10,028 nucleotides of DNA from JAZKFT01 sp043760535 (GTDB taxonomy: Bacteria > Bacteroidota > Bacteroidia > Chitinophagales > Chitinophagaceae): the NCBI GenBank assembly GCA_043760535.1, contig JAYUOV010000237.1, positions 1 to 10,028 of the forward strand, written 5' to 3'. The stretch's first letter is position 1; each line of letters begins with the position of its first letter. Below are positions 1 through 5,897 of this stretch, piece by piece. Below the pieces are notes generated by a model. The model ran no database searches. It had not been told where the DNA came from and saw only the letters and a program-made list of their open reading frames with translations. Made by a program: the position numbers and the translations under genes.

Positions 1-481
1 TTTTATACAAAAAAGTTGTGGTGCCGTACCCGGCCCAATGGATTGCTTTTTGGTGCTGCGTGGCATCAAAACGCTGGGTATAAGAATGCAGCGGCATTGC
101 GAAAATGGCGAAAAAATAGCCCGGTATTTGCGCAACCATACTAAAGTAAAATCCGTCTATTGGCCAGGTTTTGAAGATAATGCGGGCTATGAGGTAGCCA
201 AATGGCAAATGCGTGGTTTCGGCGGTATGATCAGTTTTACATTGAAAGATGAAAGCATAGAAGCTGCTACTAAAGTGCTGTCTTCTACACATCTTTTTTC
301 TTTGGCCGAAAGCCTGGGCGGTGTTGAAAGCCTTATCAATCATCCCGCAAGTATGACCCATGCTTCTATACCACGGGAAGAAAGAATAAAAAATGGTCTT
401 GCAGATGGGTTAATAAGGTTAAGCGTAGGAATAGAAGATGCTGAAGACTTGATTGCCGATCTGGAACAAGCCATCCATTAG
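1..481 (+). CDS. Cystathionine gamma-synthase-type PLP enzyme, C-terminal part (5' end outside window)
   Basis: The frame is open from base 2, so the gene begins left of the window; about 159 C-terminal residues are present. The segment GAVPGPMDCFLVLRGIKTL followed by RMQRHCENG, and later LFSLAESLGGVESLINHPA, MTHASIPREER and GLIRLSVGIED, is the C-terminal half of the Cys/Met-metabolism PLP-enzyme family (fold type I). These cytoplasmic enzymes do gamma-replacement, beta- or gamma-elimination on cystathionine or O-acyl-homoserine in methionine/cysteine trans-sulfuration. The PLP-binding lysine lies just before the window and cannot be checked. The NHPASMTHASIP stretch is typical of the synthase and lyase branches, which cannot be told apart from this fragment, so no symbol is given. 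The ATG at 38 is internal, not a start. I am sure of the family and moderately sure of the synthase label. Confidence 0.93.
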   Translation, partial: FIQKSCGAVPGPMDCFLVLRGIKTLGIRMQRHCENGEKIARYLRNHTKVKSVYWPGFEDNAGYEVAKWQMRGFGGMISFTLKDESIEAATKVLSSTHLFSLAESLGGVESLINHPASMTHASIPREERIKNGLADGLIRLSVGIEDAEDLIADLEQAIH

Positions 482-630
482 CGTTGGGTATGTAGCTTAC
501 AATAAAGATTTTGGTACATTTTCTTGTAAAAAATAAAATTTCTGGAAACGAATACTTACCAAAATGGGCGTTTCGTGAACTCAAAACGGCATTTCATAAT
601 ATCATAACATAGCAATAAAAAATCTGGAAA

Positions 631-638
631 TAGATTTG
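631..638 (+). promoter_or_regulatory. Bacteroidota -7 promoter element (TAGATTTG)
   Basis: TAGATTTG matches the Bacteroidota sigma-ABfrA consensus TAnnTTTG exactly and lies 47 bp before the ATG at 686, implying a leader of about 40 nt. I see no clear TTG-type -33 element at the expected distance, so this rests on the -7 box alone. Confidence 0.5.
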
Positions 639-685
639 TGCAACCTAAATGTTAATATCTAACTCAACCTATAATACCAAACACC

Positions 686-847
686 ATGCTCAGAGAAATT
701 TTTTCCGACGTTACACCAAATGCTAAATTCAGAAAGGTTGCAGCAATTGTGCTGTATGTTTTTTTTATGCTTTGCATCATTTACTCTAATAACAATAAAA
801 CTGTAAGTAGCTCCGGTTTAAAAATAATAGAAGAAAGTACTAAATAA
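686..847 (+). CDS. Small single-span membrane protein, function unknown (53 aa)
   Basis: A 53-residue frame starting MLREIFSDVTPNAKFRKV and ending IIEESTK. Residues about 18-33 (VAAIVLYVFFMLCIIY) form one hydrophobic helix preceded by basic residues (K14, R16, K17). The positive-inside rule predicts a cytoplasmic N-terminus with a short Ser/Asn-rich tail outside. It stands alone between the trans-sulfuration gene and the TIGR02757 gene. Support for a real gene is the exact TAnnTTTG element 47 bp upstream, a plausible membrane-protein composition and an ATG start. There is no Shine-Dalgarno sequence, which is normal in this phylum. I do not recognise a family and propose no function. It is too short for many gene callers and may be unannotated in relatives. 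Confidence 0.55.
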   Translation: MLREIFSDVTPNAKFRKVAAIVLYVFFMLCIIYSNNNKTVSSSGLKIIEESTK

Positions 848-962
848 TATTGTTTGTGTGTTAGTTATCTCCAGCTTTAAGCAATTCTAGCTATTGCCCA
901 TTTTAGAAATAGTGCTTTTTTATATGAGTACCAGATTATAAAAAGTGGGTTGTTTTTTCTTC

Positions 963-995
963 TTGAGTCCCGCCATCATTACAAATTTATCTTTG
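963..995 (+). promoter_or_regulatory. Promoter of the TIGR02757 gene, abutting its start codon
   Basis: TATCTTTG at 988-995 matches TAnnTTTG exactly, and a TTG at 963-965 lies 22 bp upstream as a possible -33 element. The first ATG (997) is only 1 bp after the box and the second (1003) 7 bp after it. Transcription should begin near 1000-1003, so the message would be nearly or fully leaderless, and the ATG at 1003 is the more likely start. Confidence 0.5.
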
Positions 996-996
996 G

Positions 997-1791
997 ATGG
1001 CAATGAATAAAAAGCTTAAAGATTTTTTCGACGAAAAAGTACATCAGTACAATCGGCCAGAATTTATAGCCCGAGATCCTATTTGTATCCCACATCTTTT
1101 TTCTTTACAGCAAGATGTAGAAATAGCAGGTTTTTTCGCTGCCATTTTTGCATGGGGCAGCCGTACCATTATCATAAACAAAAGCAAAGAATTATTACGG
1201 CGGATGGATATGGCGCCTTACGATTTTGTAATGAACCATGGGCCGGAAGATTTAAAACGATTATTGGGGTATAAGCACCGCACATTTATGGATGCGGATG
1301 TGCTCTACATTATCGACTTTTTTCACCGGCATTATCAGCAGCACAATTCGCTGGAAGCAGCATTCGCAAAGGGTTTTGGTAAAAATGAAACCCATATTGG
1401 GCCAGCCCTCAATTATTTCAAAACAAATTTTTTTAGCGGAGAACATTTACAAAGAACCGAAAAACATATTTCGGCACCACGGCAAAACAGTACTTGCAAA
1501 AGATTGAACATGTTTTTGCGGTGGATGGTACGCAGCGATAAAAATGGCGTGGATTTTGGTATCTGGAAGACAATTAAACCTTCGCAACTTATTTGCCCAA
1601 TAGATGTGCATGTGGCAAGGGTAGCACATCGTTTTAATTTGTTAGAAAGAAAACAAACAGACTGGCAGGCAGCCGTAGAATTGACCGGCTATCTGCGAAA
1701 CCTGGATGCCGCCGACCCTGTTAAGTACGACTTTGCATTGTTTGGCGTTGGTGTAATGGAATCCCGCTTTATAAAATTTGAGATGATATAA
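997..1791 (+). CDS. TIGR02757 family protein (DUF2400), function unknown
   Basis: A 264-residue protein of about the family's usual length. Recognisable blocks are YNRPEFIARDPICIPH (18-33), DVEIAGFFAAIFAWGSR (40-56), KRLNMFLRWMVR with GVDFGIW (168-190), CPIDVHVARVAHRFNLL (200-216) and DPVKYDFALFGVGV (240-253). This is the conserved hypothetical family TIGR02757, common in Bacteroidota and without an established biochemical role. The DVHVARV block followed by a helical stretch and DPVKYDFALFGVG resembles the layout of helix-hairpin-helix DNA glycosylases; that is my inference only. Start: ATG 997 or ATG 1003, the latter favoured by promoter position. The C-terminus after GVGV (MESRFIKFEMI) looks less conserved than the rest. 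The stop TAA at 1789-1791 overlaps the start of the next frame, so the two are probably co-transcribed. Confidence 0.88.
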   Translation: MAMNKKLKDFFDEKVHQYNRPEFIARDPICIPHLFSLQQDVEIAGFFAAIFAWGSRTIIINKSKELLRRMDMAPYDFVMNHGPEDLKRLLGYKHRTFMDADVLYIIDFFHRHYQQHNSLEAAFAKGFGKNETHIGPALNYFKTNFFSGEHLQRTEKHISAPRQNSTCKRLNMFLRWMVRSDKNGVDFGIWKTIKPSQLICPIDVHVARVAHRFNLLERKQTDWQAAVELTGYLRNLDAADPVKYDFALFGVGVMESRFIKFEMI

Positions 1792-2117
1792 CAGCAGACA
1801 ATTATTTACTGGTTAAAGGCCTTAACAACGAACTGGCAATAAAGCTGCCGGAAGAAAGCTCTTGGGATGCTATCCGCAACAAGCTGTCTGGTTTTGTAAA
1901 TGAATTGATTGATAAAAATTTTCAAAAGCTGCTGTTGATTCTCTATCGGATAGATGTAAATGAAGATAAGGTACGAAGGCTGCTTAAAGCCAACCCCGCT
2001 AAAGATGGAGGCCTTGTAATAGCCGACCTGATTATGGAACGGCAGGTACAAAAAATTAAAATCCGTCAGGCGTTTTCCCAACGGGTGAGTTATATTAGTG
2101 AGGATGAGAAATGGTGA
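1788..2117 (+). CDS. Small conserved Bacteroidota protein of unknown function, start codon ATG apparently lost (ATA)
   Basis: The frame is open from 1782 and, read from ATA at 1788, encodes 109 residues (TADNYLLVKGLNNELAIKLP at the N-terminus). Its C-terminal half, including LLLILYRIDVNEDKVRRLLK, GGLVIADLIMERQVQKIK and the end ISEDEKW, resembles a small hypothetical protein I know from many Bacteroidota; no function is established. There is no ATG, GTG or TTG in frame before TTG 1905, which would cut into conserved sequence (70 aa only). ATA 1788-1790 overlaps the preceding TAA at 1789-1791. A G at 1790 would give the classic ATGA overlap, with ATG start and TGA stop. Either AUA is used at reduced efficiency through coupling, or the gene is silenced. 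The coding frame itself is intact. Confidence 0.68.
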   Translation: MTADNYLLVKGLNNELAIKLPEESSWDAIRNKLSGFVNELIDKNFQKLLLILYRIDVNEDKVRRLLKANPAKDGGLVIADLIMERQVQKIKIRQAFSQRVSYISEDEKW

Positions 2118-2118
2118 T

Positions 2119-2194
2119 TTAGTTGATTAGTTGGTTAGTTTATTAGTTGGTTAGCCCTTGGCTGTTTTTACCAATCAACTAATAAACTAACCAA
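2119..2194. terminator. Octamer-repeat hairpin, probable bidirectional terminator
   Basis: Bases 2119-2154 are a tandem array of an 8-base word: TTAGTTGA, TTAGTTGG, TTAGTTTA, TTAGTTGG, then TTAG. The arm 2131-2148 is perfectly complementary to 2177-2194 (18 bp; imperfect pairing continues outward), with a 28-nt loop. It starts 2 bp after the stop of the rightward gene and ends 9 bp before the stop of the leftward hydroxylase gene. TTATTTTT follows at 2203-2210. Position between convergent genes suggests termination in both directions. Confidence 0.75.
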
Positions 2195-2202
2195 CCAACC
2201 AA

Positions 2203-2865
2203 TTATTTTTCAAACATTAACTCCCTCACCTTATCCTTATCTTCTTTTTCTTTTTTAAGGTCGTACATGGTTCCAAATACTTTATCCCAGATGGTACTGC
2301 TTACACCAAATCCTTTTTCATCGTGTTTGTAATGGTGCAGGTGATGGTTTCTCCACAAAGGTTTCATCCATTTAAAAGGTGGGTTCCAGGCATGTATAGC
2401 GTAGTGCATGGTGCCATACATCAGATATCCCAATAAAAAACCCGGGAAAAACATCCACACATTGTCTTTCAAAAAAAGGTACATAATGGCAAAAATGGTG
2501 GAAGACAAAATAAGACTCGGCACCGGCGGCATAAACAAACGTTGTTTATCCCGTGGAAATTCGTGGTGATTGCCATGCAGTACATAAGCAAACCTTTTCA
2601 TGCCCTCGGATTTCGCCTTTAAATGAAAAAGGTAGCGGTGAGCCACGTACTCAAAAAAGCTCCAGAATAAAATACCACCCAACCAGGTAAGCCATACCCT
2701 ACCGGTAGAATAACCAAATTCGGTAGAAGCCCTGTACATTAAAAATGTCATTATTGGTATGTACATGCCCCAGATTACAAATGGGTTTGTTTTGGTAAAG
2801 GCTTCAAGTACCGGACTTTTAAAAAGCCTGGCCTGACCTTTATTGTGAATTTTTTCGAATTCCAT
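2203..2865 (-). CDS. Fatty acid hydroxylase / sterol desaturase family membrane protein (fatty acid 2-hydroxylase-like)
   Basis: A 220-residue integral membrane di-iron oxygenase. The histidine clusters expected of the family are present: HRYLFH (76-81), HGNHH (97-101), HYAIH (154-158) and HHLHHYKH (174-181). The tail GFGVSSTIWDKVFGT (185-199) is close to the C-terminus of the yeast Scs7 / mammalian FA2H hydroxylase domain. Hydrophobic segments lie at about 28-44, 57-73, 115-132 and 137-153. Members insert a hydroxyl group using O2 and a membrane electron donor; there is no fused cytochrome b5 domain here. Bacteroidota make sphingolipids with hydroxylated acyl chains, so acyl 2-hydroxylation is a reasonable guess, but other lipid or carotenoid substrates remain possible. 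It has its own promoter 20 bp upstream, separate from the gene behind it. Confidence 0.88.
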   Translation of the reverse strand: MEFEKIHNKGQARLFKSPVLEAFTKTNPFVIWGMYIPIMTFLMYRASTEFGYSTGRVWLTWLGGILFWSFFEYVAHRYLFHLKAKSEGMKRFAYVLHGNHHEFPRDKQRLFMPPVPSLILSSTIFAIMYLFLKDNVWMFFPGFLLGYLMYGTMHYAIHAWNPPFKWMKPLWRNHHLHHYKHDEKGFGVSSTIWDKVFGTMYDLKKEKEDKDKVRELMFEK

Positions 2866-2885
2866 ATTTGTTTTAATTGAGGTTG

Positions 2886-2915
2886 CAAATTTACCCGAAA
2901 TCTCAATACCGCAAA
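2886..2915 (-). promoter_or_regulatory. Promoter of the fatty acid hydroxylase gene
   Basis: On the minus strand, TTTG (2915-2912), an 18-bp spacer and TAAATTTG (2893-2886) match the Bacteroidota TTTG / TAnnTTTG arrangement in both sequence and spacing. The -7 box ends 20 bp before the ATG at 2865, implying a leader of roughly 15 nt. This is the best-formed promoter in the window. Confidence 0.7.
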
Positions 2916-2948
2916 AGAACGTTTAAACATTAGTAGTAGTGATGTTCG

Positions 2949-5609
2949 TTAATTTTTCAACAATGCATCTATCATTACAAATTTGTAACCATAACCGGTA
3001 AGCTCCTGCAGCAAGAGTGGCAGCAGGTTGTAAAATTTATCGGTACGTGCCGCATCAGTACCAATAAGCACTAATAAAATATAGCCATTTAGCCCTTTGG
3101 GCAAATCGATAGCCTTGTGTAAAATGGATTGGTAAATAGTATCGCTGCTGCGGTAATTGGGCATTTCGGGCGTGGTGTAATCGGCATGGCTAAGAGTGCC
3201 GGGTGTGTAGTTAATCAGTTGTAAGCCAGCTTCTTTTGTCCACGATGCGATGCTGTAGTTGTACCATTCGTAAGGCGGTAAAAAATATGGCGACGTTTTT
3301 TGGCTCAGGCTAAATGGCTTCATGGCGGTGTAGTTATTTTTAAGGTCTATTAAAAAACTGTCTTTTGTTACAAGCAGGCTGTCACTGTTGTTCCAATCCG
3401 CATACAGCAGGTGTTTATTGCTATGGGCACCCAAGTAATGGCCGTGGGTTTTTAGGGTTTGTATGGTCTTGGTAAATGATCTGTTACGGTAAAAATCCCC
3501 GGTAAAAAAGAAGGATGCTTTAATTTTTTCTTGTTTTAAAGCAATGGCAATGGCTTTGCCACCATCTCCAAATTCGTGGCCTGTAAATACCAATGCTATT
3601 TTTTTTTCGGCAGTATCGCCTCGGGTAATGGCGCCTTTATAGTACAAATTGGCTGCTGCATTTGTAGCAGTTGCTTCTTCATTAATCTCCTTTTTTATTA
3701 CCTCAGGTTTTTCTTTTTTTGGTATGATGACCGGCTTTTTATTATTCGTTTTACTGCTGCTTGTTGCTACTTTTCCAGTTCCTCTTTTACCTAAAAAATT
3801 ACCTGCTTCGGCCTTTTTTGCAGCCAGTAAATAAATGAGTGAAGCTGTGCCATCCATGGTAGGTTCGTTGGTGCTGTAGTCGCCATAATCATCGTGGTAA
3901 ACGGCCAGGTCGCTTTGCCACTCGGCGTATTCGTCGGGGTTTTGTAAGCTAATGCCAATAAGGTTTTTGTAAATACTTGTGTACACCGGGCCATCCACAA
4001 GGCCGCCATCTATTGGGTAGTTTTTTAAGTGGGTAAATGCACTATGCGGATCCTCCGGCGTGTCACCATTTGCCGGCAGGCCATACACCATACTGGTGCC
4101 CCAGGGGTTGCAGCCAAAAAGCCAGTCCACATTGGCTTGCTCCAGTAGTTCGTAGCTTTTATCGCCGCTGAGGCTGCGGTACCAATAGCATTGTGTAGCA
4201 AAAGAAACCGTTAGGTTATTGCTAAACCAAATAAACGGAACACCACGGTAAAAAGCATTGGTTTTTGCTTTGGCCCAAACTTTTTGTATGCCTTGCTGGT
4301 AAAAATCGATGTATGGATTATCGGCAGGTTTAAGCTTTACCAGTTTCGCCATTTCGTAATGACCCACATTTACAAACGGATACCATTGGTAGTGTTTGGC
4401 GGTGTCGGCACCCAGCCATGGTGTTATAGGTTCTTGCTTTGCGTATTGCTGGGCTGCGGCTAAATAGTTGCTCCCAATTTTAAAACCAGCTGCAGTATTA
4501 GAAGCACTTCCACCAACCATGCTAGTAACGCTGGCATTTGCCAGTTCCATATCATCTACCCAATTATCTTCTGCATAAATATATGGAGAACGAACCGAGG
4601 CAGTTTGGCAAACGCCAGGATTACTCAATCCAAACTTTAATGCAGATAACGATTTTGTAAACAACCAACTACTATAACTTTTGTCCAGTTGCGAAAACAT
4701 CTGCGACCCCAAGGCAAAAGCACTGGCAAACTTCCCTGCCGTAGAAGCCACGCCGGTAGTGTTATTCATAAACTTGCCCCGCTGCTGCGGTTGGCCACTT
4801 ACAAAATATACCGGTCTTTCGTAGCCCTTGCCATATTGCGAATCCAGTTTAGGTATTCGCATACTAATATGGTCACGGTCATCACCTAGTTGATTAAATA
4901 GCCAATTATCTTTTGGGTGCATTTTCAGCAGCCAGTCGAGGCCCCATTTGGCTTCGTCTAAAATATCTGGCAGTCCGTTTTTCCCATCAAGGCCGTTACC
5001 TAGTTTGCTGTCGGTAAATGTGTTGGGAAAATCCCTTGCGGCCATTAGTAAATGATAGGTGGCGTTGGCACTTGTGGTGCTGTATTGCAGGTAATCGCTT
5101 GCATCGTGCCAGCCGCCAGTTACATCTATATGCGTACTGTCGGGCAAGCCAGCGGCGGCTCCGTAAAGTGTGTAGCCATCATGCGTATGGCAGCTATCTT
5201 TTAAAAAAGGATTGAAACCACTCCGTTGCTGCCGCATATAACGCAGGCAGTAATCGGCTGTGCCATTATATACAGCTACGCTGATTACAAATGGTTTTGT
5301 AGCCGCATCGCCACATTTTAAAATGTAGGTTCCGGGTTTTGTATAGGCCGAAAAATCCAACCGATAAGTTTGAGCAAAGGGCCCATATTTACCAAAGGGT
5401 TGGCTTGTGCTTTTTTGCAACACTACTTTATTGTTGGTAGCATCTATTAGTTGAAATTGATTTTGTGATGTGCTTTTTTTGCTGCCGAATACGGCCACTT
5501 TTATTCCTTTTGGCGTATAGCCCAAATGATTATAGCGGATAACCGCTGGTTGTGCTTTAATGATTTGAAACAAGCAACATCCAAACAAAAAGCCAATCAA
5601 TCGAAGCAT
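2949..5609 (-). CDS. Secreted glycoside hydrolase family 9 (cellulase-type) protein with C-terminal NodB-like deacetylase domain
   Basis: An 886-residue exported protein. Residues 1-19 form a signal peptide, with cleavage likely after IIKA. Residues about 20-112 are the Ig-like domain that precedes many GH9 enzymes (IRYNHLGYTPKGIKVAVF). The GH9 (alpha/alpha)6 domain spans about 113-600: GGWHDASDY carries the catalytic-base aspartates D169/D172, PHSAFTH a substrate-binding His (H522), and DYSTNEPTMDG the acid Glu E582, so this half looks active on beta-1,4-glucans. A Lys/Ser/Thr-rich linker (about 605-650) leads to a polysaccharide-deacetylase-like domain (about 668-886) with metal-site motif HSNKH (H729, H733), a PPYEW motif (778-782) and the end ARTDKFYNLL. 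Its motif 1 is divergent (FTGHEFGDGG) and its last motif has Leu848 where this fold normally has His. It probably acts on plant or microbial polysaccharide in the periplasm or outside the cell. No SusC/D partners are nearby. Confidence 0.9.
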   Translation of the reverse strand: MLRLIGFLFGCCLFQIIKAQPAVIRYNHLGYTPKGIKVAVFGSKKSTSQNQFQLIDATNNKVVLQKSTSQPFGKYGPFAQTYRLDFSAYTKPGTYILKCGDAATKPFVISVAVYNGTADYCLRYMRQQRSGFNPFLKDSCHTHDGYTLYGAAAGLPDSTHIDVTGGWHDASDYLQYSTTSANATYHLLMAARDFPNTFTDSKLGNGLDGKNGLPDILDEAKWGLDWLLKMHPKDNWLFNQLGDDRDHISMRIPKLDSQYGKGYERPVYFVSGQPQQRGKFMNNTTGVASTAGKFASAFALGSQMFSQLDKSYSSWLFTKSLSALKFGLSNPGVCQTASVRSPYIYAEDNWVDDMELANASVTSMVGGSASNTAAGFKIGSNYLAAAQQYAKQEPITPWLGADTAKHYQWYPFVNVGHYEMAKLVKLKPADNPYIDFYQQGIQKVWAKAKTNAFYRGVPFIWFSNNLTVSFATQCYWYRSLSGDKSYELLEQANVDWLFGCNPWGTSMVYGLPANGDTPEDPHSAFTHLKNYPIDGGLVDGPVYTSIYKNLIGISLQNPDEYAEWQSDLAVYHDDYGDYSTNEPTMDGTASLIYLLAAKKAEAGNFLGKRGTGKVATSSSKTNNKKPVIIPKKEKPEVIKKEINEEATATNAAANLYYKGAITRGDTAEKKIALVFTGHEFGDGGKAIAIALKQEKIKASFFFTGDFYRNRSFTKTIQTLKTHGHYLGAHSNKHLLYADWNNSDSLLVTKDSFLIDLKNNYTAMKPFSLSQKTSPYFLPPYEWYNYSIASWTKEAGLQLINYTPGTLSHADYTTPEMPNYRSSDTIYQSILHKAIDLPKGLNGYILLVLIGTDAARTDKFYNLLPLLLQELTGYGYKFVMIDALLKN

Positions 5610-5644
5610 AAAATTTTGTTTAGAAACGAAAGGTAATTTTTAAC

Positions 5645-5680
5645 TGCCACAAAGAAAGAAGGGATAAAGGAGCACTAAGT
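5645..5680 (-). repeat. Inverted copy of the CTTTGTGGC-type intergenic repeat
   Basis: Read on the minus strand this segment gives CTTAGTGCTCCTTTATCCC then TTCTTTCTTTGTGGCA. It aligns without gaps to the repeat at 5850-5892 at about three quarters of positions, including the shared end TTCTTTGTGGCA-like block. It points toward the GH9 gene, whose ATG lies 36 bp beyond. Confidence 0.55.
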
Positions 5681-5790
5681 TATTTGTAAAGAGGAAAAAT
5701 TTGGACAAGTATGGAAAGTAATTAGGGGTAATTTTTTTAAGCCCTCACTTTCTTGCTTTGTTTTTCTGACAAAAAATAAACATAAAATTC

Positions 5791-5892
5791 CGCTTCGTGG
5801 CCTTTTGTTCCTTCGTCCTTCGTGGCAAAAAAATAAACTTTTAAAAAAACGCTTTGAGTCCCTTTGTTCCTTCGTTCTTTGTGGCAAAAAAA
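5791..5892 (+). repeat. Two 43-bp direct repeats upstream of the FAH-family gene
   Basis: Copy one (5791-5833) and copy two (5850-5892) align without gaps and differ at 6 of 43 positions; both contain TTTGTTCCTTCGT and end GTGGCAAAAAAA. The period is 59 bp with a 16-bp AT-rich spacer. Internally each copy is made of short CCTTCGT/CTTCGTGG words. Copy two ends 5 bp before the ATG at 5898, so it lies in or forms the leader of that gene. A third, inverted copy lies at 5645-5680. Confidence 0.8.
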
Positions 5893-5897
5893 AGAAA

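Noticed and set aside
508..574. Inverted repeats ATTTTGGTA/TACCAAAAT and GAAACG/CGTTTC as a terminator after the trans-sulfuration gene
   Set aside because: Short stems that overlap each other, a 40-nt loop for the longer one and no T-tract; could be chance in AT-rich DNA.
1905..2117. TTG 1905 as the real start of the small gene after TIGR02757
   Set aside because: The frame upstream is open for 41 codons with protein-like sequence continuous with the rest, and begins exactly at the overlap with the preceding stop.
5577..5609. Lipoprotein signal (LFGC at residues 8-11) on the GH9 protein
   Set aside because: Phe at -2 and only ten residues before the Cys make a poor lipobox; an ordinary signal peptide ending IIKA fits better.
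5628..5635. TACCTTTC (minus strand) as the -7 box of the GH9 gene
   Set aside because: Position (18 bp before the ATG) is attractive, but the last base is C rather than G and no TTTG lies at the right spacing; left undecided and not listed.
5753..5760. TTGCTTTG as the -7 box of the FAH-family gene
   Set aside because: It misses the invariant A of TAnnTTTG, has no -33 partner and is 137 bp from the start codon.
5791..5892. Two 43-bp repeats with a 16-bp spacer looked at as a CRISPR fragment
   Set aside because: Only two copies, 6 differences between them, internally low-complexity, spacer too short and no cas genes nearby.
5805..5897. A 31-codon N-terminal extension of the FAH-family protein
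   Set aside because: It translates the intergenic repeat DNA, has no family similarity, and the normal family N-terminus begins at ATG 5898.
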